Origin: Macropodus opercularis
Taxonomy: Eukaryota > Chordata > Actinopteri > Anabantiformes > Osphronemidae
Length of the DNA: 64,000 nt
Direction of reading: 5' to 3'
NCBI GenBank assembly: GCA_030770545.1
Contig: CM061096.1
Location: forward strand, 5,747,501-5,811,500
Shown piece after piece: positions 1 to 13,849 of the stretch. Positions within the stretch are counted from its first letter, which is position 1. Each line of letters begins with the position of its first letter. The notes below the pieces were generated by a model. That model searched no databases. It was given only the letters and a program-made list of their open reading frames with translations, and was not told the origin of the DNA. Both the position numbers and the translations under genes were made by a program.

Positions 1-2199
1 TTGACACGGGCCTAATCGGCGTCAGCGCTAAATCATCCTGAAGCCGGCTGTGATGGCAGTTTAGGCTAAAGGCGTGAAAGGTTCCAGTTGCAGTGTGATT
101 TTTTTTTTTTTTTTTTTTTTTTTTTCTCATTATGAGCCTCTGTAACAATGCACCCAAGACCGTTCTGCATTAGACCTGTGAACGACGCCCACAGCTCCTT
201 CTCAAAACCTCATTTGCACATTAATTCTTGTTGACAACCGTGCAGATAGTCGGCAAGGAACGGCTCCGAAAATTAACCTGCTGATTTCCCTAACAGGCCA
301 CTAAAACAACACTACGGGTCAAACGTTAAGTTACAGCTCAGTTCTGTGTGGCTGAACATACACGTTTGTACGCTTTTCTTAAAGAAAAAACGCAGACGAT
401 GGAGAAGAGCGACCGGCAGCTTCCTGTAACGAGCGCCTCATCTCGCTGTGTGCTCCAGACCGAGGTCAGAGGTGACCGTGACCTTCAACCACAGCCTGCA
501 CGGTAGTAAATTATTCTTTAACTAATTAGAACTAAGCCCGAGGAGTAATTGGTTTTCAACATATTCTTTGTCCTTGTAATGATTGTTTTATCCGTTAGAC
601 AAAGTCTTCAGGTTTCGAACACTTTAATTACGTGAAGCGACACTGAAGCTCTCCATCCATGGCCGTGAGAGTGTGTTGTTTAACTTCTAATTAATTCCGT
701 GTTGTTCCTTTCGTTGTTTTTATCCCTTGCAATTCTTAACGTAAAGCTTTGAAACTAAACCTAAAACTGATTTAGATACAATGTTAATAAACCCCAATAT
801 CAAACATTTTACTCTTATTTAAACGAGAGCTTGAATCGTTTTTTATCGTTCAAACCAAAACCTAATTTATTAAACTGACGCACCTTTTGTAGAAAGAGCT
901 GCTTTATTATCTATGCACATTTCTCCCACACACAACTTGTTGACGATGAAGCTGCGTGACTCAACGGAGCCAGCGGTTCTACTGCGTGGTGGCTGACTGG
1001 AGCTTTTATGTGTTATCAATAGAACAGTTTGATGACTTCTGGTTCCTCCAACATACGTCAACTATGAAGCTGTTAATAACACCTCAAACCAAAAACAGAA
1101 TAGACGGCGGTTGACAGGTGAAATAGGTTTAATAATATGTCTGTGCTGGATCATGACAAATAAATCACGTTAGCTGTTCAAAATATGAGTTATCATAAAA
1201 CCGCAGTATAGAAGGCGGTTTTAATAAATCAGTGTTTTCCTGCCTGGCTCTCTGGAAGCTGAAACTAAACCTCCTTTGTAAACATTAGATGTTCGAGTTC
1301 TTTTGCTTCACTTTCCTTTGGTTAATAATTTCACTATTTTTTTTTTTTTTCTTCAGCTTCCACCTGTGAAGTTACTCTGAACAGGGTTTTCTTCAGCCCG
1401 ACAGCTCACGATGCGTCAAGGCGCAAGCGTCCCCTGTTCATGAATACCACAAGTGAAGTTTGGGATGAAGCACGGAGGAACAGCCTCCGGGCCTCCGTCT
1501 CTCTGCTATCAGTCTGAGGAAGCTGCCCTTCGGAGCGTTCAGAGGGTGAAGCTGGGAAGACGCGCCGATAGATGTAGCTGGCAGCTCTTTTGCAACACCC
1601 GTCACCGCGTTGCATCGTGGGACGCCAGCAAAGATGGATGAGCCTGTCTAATCGCCCACGTGACTGACGCTGATGGAGAGCGCGGTGAAGGAGATGGGAG
1701 CGCTGTCCGTCATCCGCAGGTGTGTTCAATCCCTTCGTTGTCCGTAAGATGATCAACGTCGGCACCACGTTCGCCGCTGATAAACGGCCTGTGTGACGCT
1801 CTCTGTAGCACCTACCAGAACATCATATTATTTAGAGGACGCCTACCCACGGAGGCTCGTCACAGCAGATAATATGGACATGAATCACATAATGATAAAT
1901 GTCAGTGGTCAAAGTACGTCAGCAGTAGAGAAGACGTCAAATTATTCAGATTATCAGAAAGGTTTTTATTCCATTTTCCAACACAACAGCTTTAGAAAGA
2001 GATAAAAAATGGTTGTGATTGAGTCCTTTTATTAGTAATAGAATATAAAGGAGTTTAATTTGGTGCTGTTCTTTCTGCTCTCGTGTGTCTCCTGTCCTTT
2101 CTGCGGATCACTGGCCCATAACTGATCCCAGACCAGACACATTATTGTTGCATCGCATGTTCGCTGTTCTGTTTTCACCCAACGTTGCTCTCCTGACTG
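1..2199. other. Upstream non-coding DNA, no gene seen
   Basis: AT-rich DNA with a 27-nt T run at 99-125. Open frames at 1406-1768 and 1453-1641 overlap on opposite strands and have no recognisable features. Confidence 0.7.
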
Positions 2200-2600
2200 T
2201 CTGGTTATCAAAGCAATAATTGTCTACGACTGGAGCGGCCGTTTGCCCTCAAATGAGACAGAATGAAGCCGAGTGCACTCATTGGATTTCAATCGTTTAT
2301 CAAAGCTGTTTGGGTGAATATCGAGCCGCTGCTTCCGAGTGAACTGCTTTCTAGAAAACGCAAAATAAAAGTCCCTTTAATATTAAGACAGATGGCTGAG
2401 ACCCGGCCTTGAACATGTGTATGCAACACATCCCTGCTTAATAATGAGATTGCAACACAACTGATGAGCTGTTTTCACTCCGCAGAACATCTGGCCTGAC
2501 CTTGTATTGCGGCGCCAACTAAATAAGACCGAATGATAATGATGTTTTTACTGGCCCCGGTGCCCACATTAATCTCCATGAGCAGGTGTTCGCCCAGGCA
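2200..2600. promoter_or_regulatory. Candidate conserved non-coding element
   Basis: Unique-looking sequence with many short AT-rich core motifs set in balanced DNA, including a TTTCAATCGTTTATCAAAG block, repeated ATTAA cores and little low complexity. The texture is that of vertebrate developmental enhancers. There is no alignment to prove conservation. Confidence 0.25.
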
Positions 2601-4084
2601 GCCGCGTGTTTACCTTTGGTTTGTTAGCATTATGCTAGTGATCTAAGTGCTGTCTGGGGTGGGGGGGGCAGCGTTGCTCATTCCATTCACAATATGCACA
2701 GTGTGAGCTGCGCCGGGGCAGAGTTACACACCAATAATCATCGCGGAGAGCAAAGGGTAACGTTGAGATGTTGCAGGCGGAAAGCAGTGCAATAAAACGT
2801 AAAGACAGGATGTTTGCGCATCTCTATATTGTTTGTCCTCCTCCTCGTCATTTTGTTCCTCAGGTGTCTCTGCTTTGTGCTTTCCTCTACTCTTCTCTGC
2901 CTCCCAATAAAGAGACAAACAGCGAGGCACTTAGAATGACCTTCATGACCCATGACCTCCTGCTCCTCTGTAGGGTACCTGCCAGCTTGATGTGATTCAT
3001 TTATTTATTTATTTTTTTTTAACATCCAAATCGTGATTATCGACATTGATCGGCCGTCCTGGACACGTACAGAGTAGACACGCCTGTCAGCCTGCAGTCA
3101 CTGAGGCAAGGGGAGCAGGGTGGACGCCTGCTTGGCCTGGTTCTGCCAGCTCTCTGTGACAAGGAGCCACATTAATCAACCCCATCCAAGCAGACAAGGG
3201 GAGAGTCCAAAATTAACGTGTCACCAAATATAGCCCGTGTTGACGACAGGGAGGTTACTCTTCTCCTCCGTAGAAACACCCCGGCTTCAGTTTCCCTCCC
3301 TGCTCCTGTGAAGAAGTGAAGAAATCCTTCCCTGGTGTTAAAGTTCAAGGTGACAGGAAAAGAAAATATGTAACATAATTTACTAGACTTTCCACTAGAA
3401 TTTAAAGTAGTCACTTAAAATACATCGCTGACTATTTCAGGAAGGTCAAATCAATTTATTATAAAAAGCTAATTAAACAGACATCAGTCTTTTATGCCTC
3501 CCAGTTAAAGTGGCTGATGGCTGCAGGCAGATAAGACCCAGACTCGTATGCAGACAACAGCCTCTCTTCCAACATGGAGACAATGGAGCTCGCTGTATTG
3601 ATTCGAAATTGATTGAAGGTTCACGCCATAAAAGATCTCCACTTTTTTTTTTTTTCTGGGAGTATTTCAGCGAATCAGATAACATTGTTAGAGAGCGAGG
3701 CGAGGAGATAACCCAGTTAGAATGCAGCGGGGGAAGGATTCTGCTCCGGAGACGCTGCGCTCTGGCCCTGATCTCCTCGGCCAATACAAGATGTAATTTT
3801 GTCACACCAGATTGAGCACCTCTCTCCGGGCCCTACGGACAGCAAGCGCTCTGTTAGTGAGCAGAGTGGCAGAGAATGCGACCGTGTACCCGCCCGGGCG
3901 ATTTCTTAAACGAGCGCATATTGGCAGGTGCCCAAGCAGCGTGAGGCGAGATGAGAGTTTCACGCGGACGGTGGCCGGGAGCGTTTGGGGCGATAGCAGA
4001 TGTCCTCTGGTTTTTAATGGGGGGGGGCTGAAGTTCAGTATTAGCGGCCAAAATCCATCAAATATGTAGCAGCATATTCTGTGA
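2601..4084. other. Non-coding DNA, no gene seen
   Basis: Contains a G run at 2658-2668, an ATTT repeat at 2999-3020 and overlapping short open frames on both strands. None resembles a protein. Confidence 0.65.
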
Positions 4085-4890
4085 AATTTGTATTCACTGG
4101 AATGTCACAATAGAGCACGCTGAATGCATTTTAATTGGCTATAAAAATGAGGCCTTGAGACGCGCACACACGCGGTGGAAATACAAATGAAGTGTCAAGT
4201 AGAAGTATTCCTGCACCGGCTGTTCAAATATGATAACAAGACGTTTTTTTCTGCATAAATCAATAAAGCCGCCCCGGTAATCAATTATAATTCTTTCGGC
4301 TAAGGATGGCTGCAGTCAAACGGAAAGCACACGGGCCACTTAGTGAGAAGTGAGACAAGCTCGCTGATTAATTTGTAAGAACAGTCAACAAAGAAAAAGA
4401 GCACTGTACATCACCTGGTGCACACAGTAGAGATGCGGGGGCTCGATTATATTTGTTGGCATATAAACATAGATGGATTGCCTCTCTACTCGCACTGTAA
4501 ACTAAAATGCAGCTTACTCACCCCCAGCAGGCGCCTCCCCCACATAGCTTTATTTAATTACTTATTTATTTATTTATTTAGCAGCATGGAATAATAAATC
4601 GTCCTGTTTGGTGGTTGGTTAAGGCTCCTTTTTAAAAATCTTCATAAGGAGCTGGAGCCAAGTGAGGCGGCGTGAACAGCAAAATAACAAATGGCTAAAT
4701 AAATATTGTTCCTCGGCGATGGTTCCTTTCAGGGATTTGCATTAATAAGATAGTGGGTGTGCAGTAATCAGCTAATGGCGAAGCCTGGCCGCGGCGGGCT
4801 AATAGCGGAGAGGTTGCGCTACAATTAGCTGGTGATTGCGGGCAACAGCTGAGGCGTTTGGCTTCTTCTGAGGCTTTCGCTTAATGAGAA
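4085..4890. promoter_or_regulatory. Candidate enhancer cluster with octamer and homeodomain motifs
   Basis: The stretch contains ATCAATTATAATTC (near 4280), TTTAATTGGC (near 4130), a perfect POU octamer ATTTGCAT directly followed by TAAT (4735-4746), and CAATTAGCTGG (near 4822). It is bracketed by poorer, low-complexity sequence, with a TTTA repeat at about 4558-4580 in the middle. The motif mixture is typical of neural or developmental enhancers; this is inference. Confidence 0.3.
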
Positions 4891-5648
4891 ACACTTTTTT
4901 TTTTTTCAAGACTGATTGGTTTCCGTTCTAAATGTTTTTGTCCAATTTGTAATCAAACTATGGCCCGAGATGGAATCTGCGCATGTACGTTCTGCAACAC
5001 CTGAGATCCCAAAATCCAGATGTGAAGCTAAAAACGAGACAACAAATCGAATTTGGTAGATGGTTTAAATTTCGCAACCATGCTGCAATGTGTAAGACAA
5101 CAAAACGCGTCCCCCTCTGCTAAGACCTCCAATTTCACCTTTTGCTCTTTTTGGACGTGACCTCCATGGACCCCGGCATTAGTGCTGATTATAAGATTTT
5201 TTTTTTTTTTTAAAAAAACAGTTGGTCACGCTTTCCATATACCCATCATTACAACGAGTGCACATGGCCGTGTCTTAATGACGGTTTATAGATTTAAGCA
5301 CATTTCTACCCTGGGCATCTTTGCCACTTCAGCTCTGACTGGGTGATCTTTATTCCCTGTGGTAATTGAGGGCAAGACAAAGTCATTTAATGCCAGACCT
5401 CGAACTCGCTAGAGTGGCGGATGGAAAGAAATTAAATCTACTAGGTTTGCATATATACATTTTTAATAGATTGGGTGAGATTTGACGTTTTAGTCTGCAT
5501 TGTGGGCTTAATGGACTTGGTGCTTTCACTGAAGAGAGCTGAGCTGATGTACAGTACAACAGAAGTTGACGCTGCTGGTGTTTGATTACTGCTTCCAGCA
5601 GTGAAGCAACAAAACAAACCTGCTAACACCCAGAAGACTTTGCACACG

Positions 5649-5678
5649 CTCTCTCTCTCGCTCTCTCTCTCTCTCTCT
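5649..5678. repeat. CT microsatellite
   Basis: A dinucleotide CT run with one CG interruption near 5659. Confidence 0.9.
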
Positions 5679-8600
5679 GTCCGTCTGAAGAGCCATAGAA
5701 GACGTCTCAAACTCTTTTTGTTGTGGTTTGATTTCCTGTCTCTACACTCTATCTTCTAGCTCCTTTATCTGCTGAGATCCTCACCAAGGTGGTGGAAGTA
5801 ACAGCTGCGATATTTAAGAGTAGACGTTGTCTTTTCCCCCCTCTACTCTTTCACGGTGGATTAATGACTCGCTGCTCTGCTCGTCTCGTCTCACTGTACT
5901 TGGAGGGAGGGCAGTTTAACGAGCTCGCTTGTTTTCTTCCCGGGGCCTTCAGATGGTCTTCGCTCGCACAGAAATGTGCCACGGTGCCGCTGTGTGCGGG
6001 CGCAGCTGTGACCCAGTCCGGAGACGCGTTCAACGCAGCAAACCCATGCGCGGAAAGCCAAAACCCAAAGGCAAACCCCACCAGTACTGCTCGTGTTGGT
6101 CGGCTGCGTTCACAGACCGGTACCTGTGTACTGGAAATGGGTAATACTTCAGGAAAATGACTCTGAAGTGTCTGTACTATCAGGGACCGCAGTAATAACT
6201 GAGTTGGATCATTTTAGGATGCATGCCAATTAATGGTCTCATCTGTGGCAATATATAACCCCCTTCATTGGACACAAACCAAATCACTCCCATTGCCTTA
6301 AGAGACAAAATCAATCAAACCCCTCCGCCCCCCCGTTGTCCGGCAGCTCGCTGGAACGCCGGCCATTTATCAACCTGGCCAAGAAGAATATTTTTTACGC
6401 TTGGTTTCAGCTTTGATTTCCAGAAAGCTCCGTTGGTCATTTCCTGTTGTAAAAAGCACGTGCGACCAAAGACCTTTCAGAGCTGGAAGGCTTATCGATT
6501 CGCGCGCGAGTCATTGTTTTTCTGGCCCGAGACAGTAACCGTAGCTCACGAGCAAGGAACGCGACACGCTTGACAAGCCCTCGCGTCTCCAGCGGAGAGA
6601 GGCTCCCCCGCGTCAAGTAACGCTCCGGCCTGTTCCTCTCTGATTCAGCAAGTTCTAAGCTGCTGCTCGAGATCCTTCTCGGCACGAGCTGGAACTATTA
6701 CGTTGGCGTTTTGTCAAGCTTTTGTGAGTCAGGGTTTCCAATCACTTCAAGACAAACCTCTTTCCTTTGTTGGGATCCCTGGGTTCACACATTTTCACGT
6801 GTCAGATTTGATATTTGGCCAAACTTCTTCAGGATGTGGGTGTAAATATCAGCATTATAGTCAATGTAGTGATTGAACCTCCTAAACTCACACAAACCTT
6901 GTGATTTTAACTCCTGCACATCTGTACTTTTAACTTTTGCTTATTGCTCAGGAGCAAACTTTTCAGAAGGCACATAGACGTTTGCAGCCTTTGTATTAAT
7001 GCTGCAATAACCTTCAGGATGTTCTCAGTGATTATAGGTGCTTTGGTGCTGCACCGACATCACAGCCATAATCCCAGGGAAGAACACCCTCCTGGATATT
7101 TTTGCTTGGGGTAACAACAAACTCATAATCAATACAGTTTGAGTTTGCACTGCTTATTTGCCTTTCGGGGCCTAATAAAACCAAAAAAGTATGCATCCAG
7201 TCTCAGATATGGTGAATATATATCTCTTTCCAGTCCCCACTGCTAAATATTACACCTTTATACGCTGGAATAATCTACGTGCTGGAGTTTCACATTTGCA
7301 TGCAATTTATTTTACCTTGCATCGCAGTGAAATGAGCGTTTTAGAGGCAGCAAATGTTTGGTTGGTGCCGAAAATAGAGCTGCAGTAACTAACAGGGTGT
7401 TTTAAAAAGAAATATGACACAATGAAATGTGTTTACTATGTTTAATTTGATTAGAACTTCCTTGATGTAAAATGTTTGGTGTAATATTAACTCGTTTTGT
7501 TCACTGCTTTTAAGCAGTTCCAAACACATTTTTACTATCAGTGCTCAACAGCTCACCAGCTTCATTACTGAGAGCAGCTAATATCCATTATTTCAGCCGT
7601 GTCGACTTCAGTGAGGATATCAAAAAAATATATCTGAGTTGGCTTTACTCCAAGCCGATTTTCTACCACTTCCAACAAATGTTTTCAGACTACAGTTTTC
7701 AGCTTTGTCAAATCAGCTGTCAACGCAAATTTCCAGAGCCTGGCCCTCTGAGCAAAGGCTGGAAAATAAAATCTACATTTTCCTTTCATAATAATAGTTT
7801 TGTTTTTGCCAGAGACACTTTTTTTTTTGTTTCTACTTGTCCTGGTGAAATCCCACCAGGGCTCAGTGGAAACAAGCTGTTCAAACACGGCGCAAACGTC
7901 CCTGTAGTGATAGACCCGTTTATGTGACTGTCACACGTAGCCAGCCCACCTGGGAGCAACGCCATCAACGTGGGATGTCCTGGTTAGGATTGTTGTTCAA
8001 TCACTGCCCCATGTTGTCTGTGGCATTTTGATTGAATGTTTTCTATTCACGCTTCTTATTGGCCCTTTTCACGCGACAGTGATCTATATGCAGGTAATTA
8101 CACCTGGCTATGATGGATTGTACTGTCAGATTTACCATGATTATCCCGAGATTAAACATGTTTCAGAAATTCTAAATGTCAAAAGCTATCACAAGGTCAC
8201 AGGAAGAGTTAGTCATGAATTAATATCTGAAAGAGTAATAAAACTGCACTGTTAAACGATTTGCGCTTAAACTTATTAGAAGTCAACAAGTCTCTCTCAT
8301 GCGTCCGTGTGCGATAAACTTGCACCGTGTACCTCACCCACCATGTGCGACTTGTTTATGATGATTCATTTTTTTTTTTTTTTAGCGTGGTTTTCACCCC
8401 GCAGAGTGTGAAATCGGAGGCATTTGATGTTTAGTCAGAAAGGTTTTGACGGGCCTGTCTGACTGACTGAAGCCTGCCGGGGCAGTGATGGATGCTTTAT
8501 AGATGGGGCGACGAAGCCAGAGAGCTGACCTCCTGTCAGCGTCTGTGGAAAAAAGATGCAAGGTGTTTGTGAATGAACGGCTCCGTGGGCTTCATTCTAA

Positions 8601-9593
8601 CTCTCCCTTCAGGATCCCTGAGAGGCATTTATCTCACCTGTCATTTTAGGCAACTATTGTCCTCCCTTGTTAAATAGAGGTTATGTACAGTAGGATATAA
8701 AAATTAAAAAATGCTCAAGGTTGCTCTCTGAAAGCTTGCCTGGATTTTTGCCAGTGAGAAACCTGAACCGAGAGGACATCCACCAGAAAGACGAGGCTTT
8801 AAAGCCTAATTGGACTGATTAGAGGGACTCCTAAGCCAGCGCTGCTGATTAAGTGGAGTGATGGAGGTGATAAAGGCCGACTGGCAGGTGGCAGCGGACA
8901 ATTAAGTGCACAAAATGAAGCAAAGTTTACTCCTGTCTGGACAGGCGTCCGTTTTATTCTCCACGAGCAGCGGAATGTGACCGTATCAGTCTTCATCTCG
9001 TGCCAGCGCCGGCTCCATGCGTCTTTATGATGCAGTCATTCATAGACTGACAGATGCTCCAAGTGTGAACAACAGCAAGGTCGACGGCGGGAACAGTTTC
9101 AAAACTTCGTCCTCGGGCAACGCTTCGTCCTCGCCTCGTTCTTTTTCATTCCCCTGCCGTTTTTGTGTGTTTCACGCTGCTCAATTACGGTATGCGCACA
9201 ATTAAATCTATATCCATTTTATTTACCCTTGGAGACACATCAACAAGGTGAAATTCAGTTTAAAAACAATAACTGGGAAGAGGAGAAACCGACGACGCCC
9301 GTGTACAGCAGCTCTGCAGGGTGTGCTCCATAACAGAGTTAAGGAAACACAGAAAACGTGCGGTAGCTCTTATCTTCCAATTGTGGTGATGTACGACTGT
9401 TTTCGCTCCGCGCCATTGACAGATGTGCCCCAGTTTGTCCAAAGTTGACTTTTGTGTCTTCAAAGAAGCGAAGTTCATTTCTACTTTTGGCTGAAACCTG
9501 TTTTACACACATTGTAATGAACACGTTCCAACATTTAGCAAAGTCGCGATCATTTAAAAACCTCCCAGAATAAACAGGTGGATAATGATACAT

Positions 9594-9612
9594 CAGCAGC
9601 AGCAGCAGCAGC
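9594..9612. repeat. CAG trinucleotide repeat
   Basis: Six consecutive CAG units, non-coding as far as can be seen. Confidence 0.85.
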
Positions 9613-11694
9613 ACAAGAGGGCGAACCTCTGTGCGCTGACCCGAAACTCAAACAGACCCACAACTCTGGGAGCGACGATGAACTCGCCTGGGCGCCTGCA
9701 GCTCTGGTGCGAAGGTGGAGCCTATAAATTTCAAAATGAACAGGAGCAGTGGAAGCCGGCGCCTTTGGGGGGGAGTGACAGTGACAAATGGCCTCACAAA
9801 AATCTACGTTTCTACGAGTTGTATTATTTGCTGGAGCCTGGTGTAGTGCGGGAGTAATCTCCAGCGTTGCTGTGCGGAGCAAAAGCTCGGATATGAGTTT
9901 CTTCTTGTCTTAAGGCCAGATCATGCTTTCAGCGTGAACCTCTGAAGCTTTAGATAACACGGGACACGAGAGCGTTGGGTATCGCAGCTGGGCTCAGTTA
10001 CACGGCTTCTCTTGAGCGTCGTAGCAGTCGATTAACAAACGCTGTCCATCGCCCACGTGAACGACAAGAAGGCTTAAGAGGCTGATGCTCTCAGGACGCG
10101 CGCCAGGTCTTCATTGCCTAGTTGATTAAAAGCAAATGTTAAATGGACATTTCTATCGCTCAGCCTTTTTGCTTTCTGACAGTTGGAGCGTGTGTCTGAG
10201 GGAATCTTCACTGGACTGGTGCAAAGCTCGTGTCGTCGGCGCAGAGACCGTCCATAGACTCTGTGAATGCTTTGAAGCCTCCGTTTCCTCCGCGTAATTA
10301 GCTCCTCGCGATAACCTATAGAGCTCACACTTCAGAGTCTCTGCGGAGATTAGAGCACACTGCCGTGAAATCCAGCTTGGGGTTTTCGCGGGCACACAGA
10401 ACTGCGTGGAAAAGTTTATCCGAACAATACGGGCAGTGGGTTTTTCATTTCTTGCTTTCTGCCTCAGAGCTACATATCCAAGTGTAAGATGATAGTTTAA
10501 TTGGAAATATGTCAGAATGTTGTGTTTATGAAACCGTCAGCATCTATGCTATGCTTAATAAACCATTAGTTCCCCTCAGTCTCTGCCCAGTGACAGTTTC
10601 CAAAGCTGTGACATTTATTTTCAAATGGTAATTGATTCAGGATGCTGTTAGTATGCAGCTACGATTTAACAGCTCTACTCTTTGGGGAGAGAGGAGGGAT
10701 CAAACCCTGGAAAGGAGAAACAAGATTTGTTTTTTGTTTTTTTAGCTGTTGTTGTTTTTGGTGTTGAGATGGGAGAAAGATTGGAAAAGGAGAGGTGGCT
10801 TGTTTTCCACTCTCCTGCTCAGGCCGCAAGGCTGTGTTTACCCGTGCGTCTTACCTGCGAAGTGGAAGCGCCAACACCACTCCGGACGGCGACAACAACA
10901 GCACGAGGGGGCTGGCGAGTCACCAGATACTGTCAGGCCTGCTGAACAGAAATAATGGCATCACATCCAGCACTTTGGCTGCACCCGGACCACGCGAAAG
11001 TGCCACCGTCGTCACTCGTGGCTACAGCTTGCGTGAGCCATGGGACGTCACGACGTGCGACGCCACCCGGCGACAACAGACGAGGAATTCATTCGCCGTC
11101 TAGCGCGATTTCTAGCAGCTGCCAGTTGGGGGTTCGTCGACGTGATGAAGGTAATCACTCTATCAAACGAAACACACCTCAAAGGAAGAGCGTGAAAAGA
11201 GCAATTGCTGCGCCCGAGGATTATTGGCTTTATCACAATGGAGGGCTTCTCCTGAAAACAAACGCTGAGCCCGGCATTGAATTTGAAGCTGGGCCGCAGA
11301 GCAGAGGTGAAATGAGTTTAGCACCACAATCTTGGGTAAACAAGACGAATGCATGGTGTTGTGCAGTTTACACCCGCTAATCTAATCTAAGCTCCCTCCT
11401 GGTCATTAGTGCTGCACAAGTGATGAAAAGAAGGAAATCTTCAACTCTTCTCGCCTCGGTTTCATCTCGCACCCTCCATTATGTGCTGTTCACTCTTAGA
11501 AGTCTGGGAGAAGAAGCGTAACCACAACGCTCACAAAGATGACGACAGAAATCTGCTTGGTTTTATGTGTTGAGCGAAAATGCATCGGCGTGGTGTAATA
11601 TCAGACTATTAAAACAACGCTTTATTTGCCTGACAGCCATAAATGTGCTTTTTGTTCATCATAAAACACTTGGGATGGTGTGATGCACTCAAGG

Positions 11695-11725
11695 ACACAC
11701 ACACACCTACAAACACACACACACA
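11695..11725. repeat. CA microsatellite
   Basis: An AC dinucleotide run interrupted by CTACAA. Confidence 0.9.
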
Positions 11726-13100
11726 ATCTGCTTCTCAACGTTCTGTTTTTCTGTTTACTTTGCAATCACTGACCTCCTCTGAGAAAATCTCAGCAATTTT
11801 CTCTCCTTCTCCGCCGTTCAGTTGTTTTGGAGCTTAAGTTCCAACCCCGCGTTTATGCAACATCTCAAAAACACCCATTCCAACAATGCTGCTAAAAGTT
11901 TTTAATTTCCCTTGACCCTACTTTATGTTCTTTAGAAATTCATTTGGTATTCTTCAAGGTGCGACTCATCCAGTCGCTTAGGTCCAAATTAGAAGATTTA
12001 GTGCATCTTATAATCCCCTTATATGCATCACAGAGCAGTGAGGTGTGTCAAATAAAACAAATTATAGGAATCAACTCACCAACAAGTCTCTCTGGTTGCA
12101 CAGCTTAAATAAGTTTGTTCCCATCATAATAAGTAATTTATCCCACCCAGAGAATGCTATCGTTACGCAGGAACAGGTAATAAATGTATTCATGTATTAG
12201 ACCCTTATTTTTATCATTTGCAAAATAAAGCCAGAACAAAAATGGGGCAGAGCTGCACTGAAGCTGACAGTTCTCTCCTGCTCCTGAGTTGCAGGGGTGC
12301 AGTTAAAGCTGAATAATAAACTGGCCTTTGTGTGAACCTCGAGATGTTTCACCATCGATTCCAAAGGCTTGTCGGTGAGTGCGGGGTTCTACCAGTGCCT
12401 TAGCCAAGTCGCGGATCCATTTGTTATTTGAGTAGGATCAGTGGCATCTCTGCTTTTTTTTTTTTTTTTTTTTTCCCCCACCCACTGTCATTGTTGGTTT
12501 CATCAGACTGTGACCTCCACCGCACGCAGCCAAGTGTGAAGCAGTAACTCTAACCTTTACCTTTTTCAATTCACAAGCATCACATCGTTTCAGGCTCTTA
12601 ACCAACCGTATCAAATTTGATAGTTGACCTTGACCATGTGGAAGATGTGTTTGACCAGTGGTTTGTACAACCGTTTACAACCCTTTAAGGGCCGGTTGTG
12701 TTGTTGTATGGTGTGTTGGCCAAATATGTCACAAGCAAAGACGCGTCTTCTGATCCGGGAACCGTCATTTCCAAGGCAATTAGGTCGTCCAGAACCCAGC
12801 TCTGACAGAATACACCTGCGTCCCCTGAATAGAGATCTGTGACATCAAGGTGTGGGGAGTTCTCTGCATTAAGCTTAACGTAAGGCCTTGAATTAGTCTG
12901 AAATAGGATTCATTGTCCTAGAAGAGTTTCTGAATTTACATATTATTCAGTAAATAATTTATCAGCTGGGAGTGAATGTCTTGGGTTAGTAGATTCCACC
13001 AGCATCCTGAAAATATCATCTAGGAAAAAATAAAATGTACAATAAATTAATTTTTTTTTTAAATCATTTTATGACACCATTTTCATTTTGTGATGATGAT

Positions 13101-13345
13101 AATGTCCCTGCCAACATTCACCTGCCTCTCTAAAGCGAGCAGGCTCACGCTGTATCATCAGATTAGGCCACTAATCACAATTAAGACAGAGCAACGAAGC
13201 CAGTTAATCTGAGCGAACCAGCAACAGGCGGCTGCTGAGAGACGTGACGACACACACCGACCCGTTTGGTGTTTAAGCCTCCGCTAATGAGCTTGTGCGC
13301 GTTGATTATTAGATCACGTGTCATTGTTTGTTACCTCGTGGCTTC
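13101..13345. promoter_or_regulatory. Candidate conserved non-coding element
   Basis: Contains CACTAATCACAATTAAG, GCTAATGAGC and GTTGATTATTAG, dense in homeodomain-like cores and free of low complexity. It lies about 5 kb upstream of the start codon. Conservation is not tested. Confidence 0.25.
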
Positions 13346-13849
13346 GCTGTTCACAGCCCAACATTAACAAAATATTAATCCACCAGATTGTCTCTAATCG
13401 CAGAGGAACTTCAGAACTGAGGGCAGTTTTCCTGGTCTTCCCAACCCTGCATGCATATGAACTAATCGGCAAAGCTATGATGCATTTTTTATTATTAATA
13501 TCTCCTTCTTTAAATATGCATTTACTGTAGGATCAAATAACAGTTTGAATCTGGGAAAGGCCAGAATGTAATGAACCAAAATGATTATGCACATTGACAA
13601 GTCTTATTATTACTACAGAGGAACCAAATTATCCCAATTAAATCAGATTAGACGAAAATAAAAAGCTGTATTGATTTTGAGCACTCCTAAGAAAAGTTGA
13701 AAAAAAGGAATGCATAAATTATTCAACCCAGTTTTTCTTAATTTAATTTTAATTCCAACCAACCATAACTACTTTAAAATGTCAGTTTAGTTCAGAGCAT
13801 ATTCTACAGCAGCATACTGTACTGTATGTTAACATGCAGATTGACGTTT
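13346..13849. other. AT-rich non-coding DNA
   Basis: AT-rich sequence with many short A and T runs. No gene or named repeat is seen. Confidence 0.65.

Larger units (their letters stand above)
4891..13100. other. Non-coding upstream DNA, no gene seen
   Basis: Contains a CT microsatellite (5649-5678), CAG repeat (9594-9612), CA repeat (11695-11725) and T run (12454-12474). Short open frames occur on both strands at about 5.8-6.7, 9.3-9.9 and 10.7-11.4 kb. They overlap one another, lack recognisable domains or splice context, and appear to be chance. An exon of an unknown gene cannot be fully excluded. Confidence 0.6.

Noticed and set aside
10682..11380. Four overlapping + strand frames upstream of the promoter
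   Set aside because: Open frames shift among three registers and none has recognisable protein features. More likely chance in a GC-richer patch.
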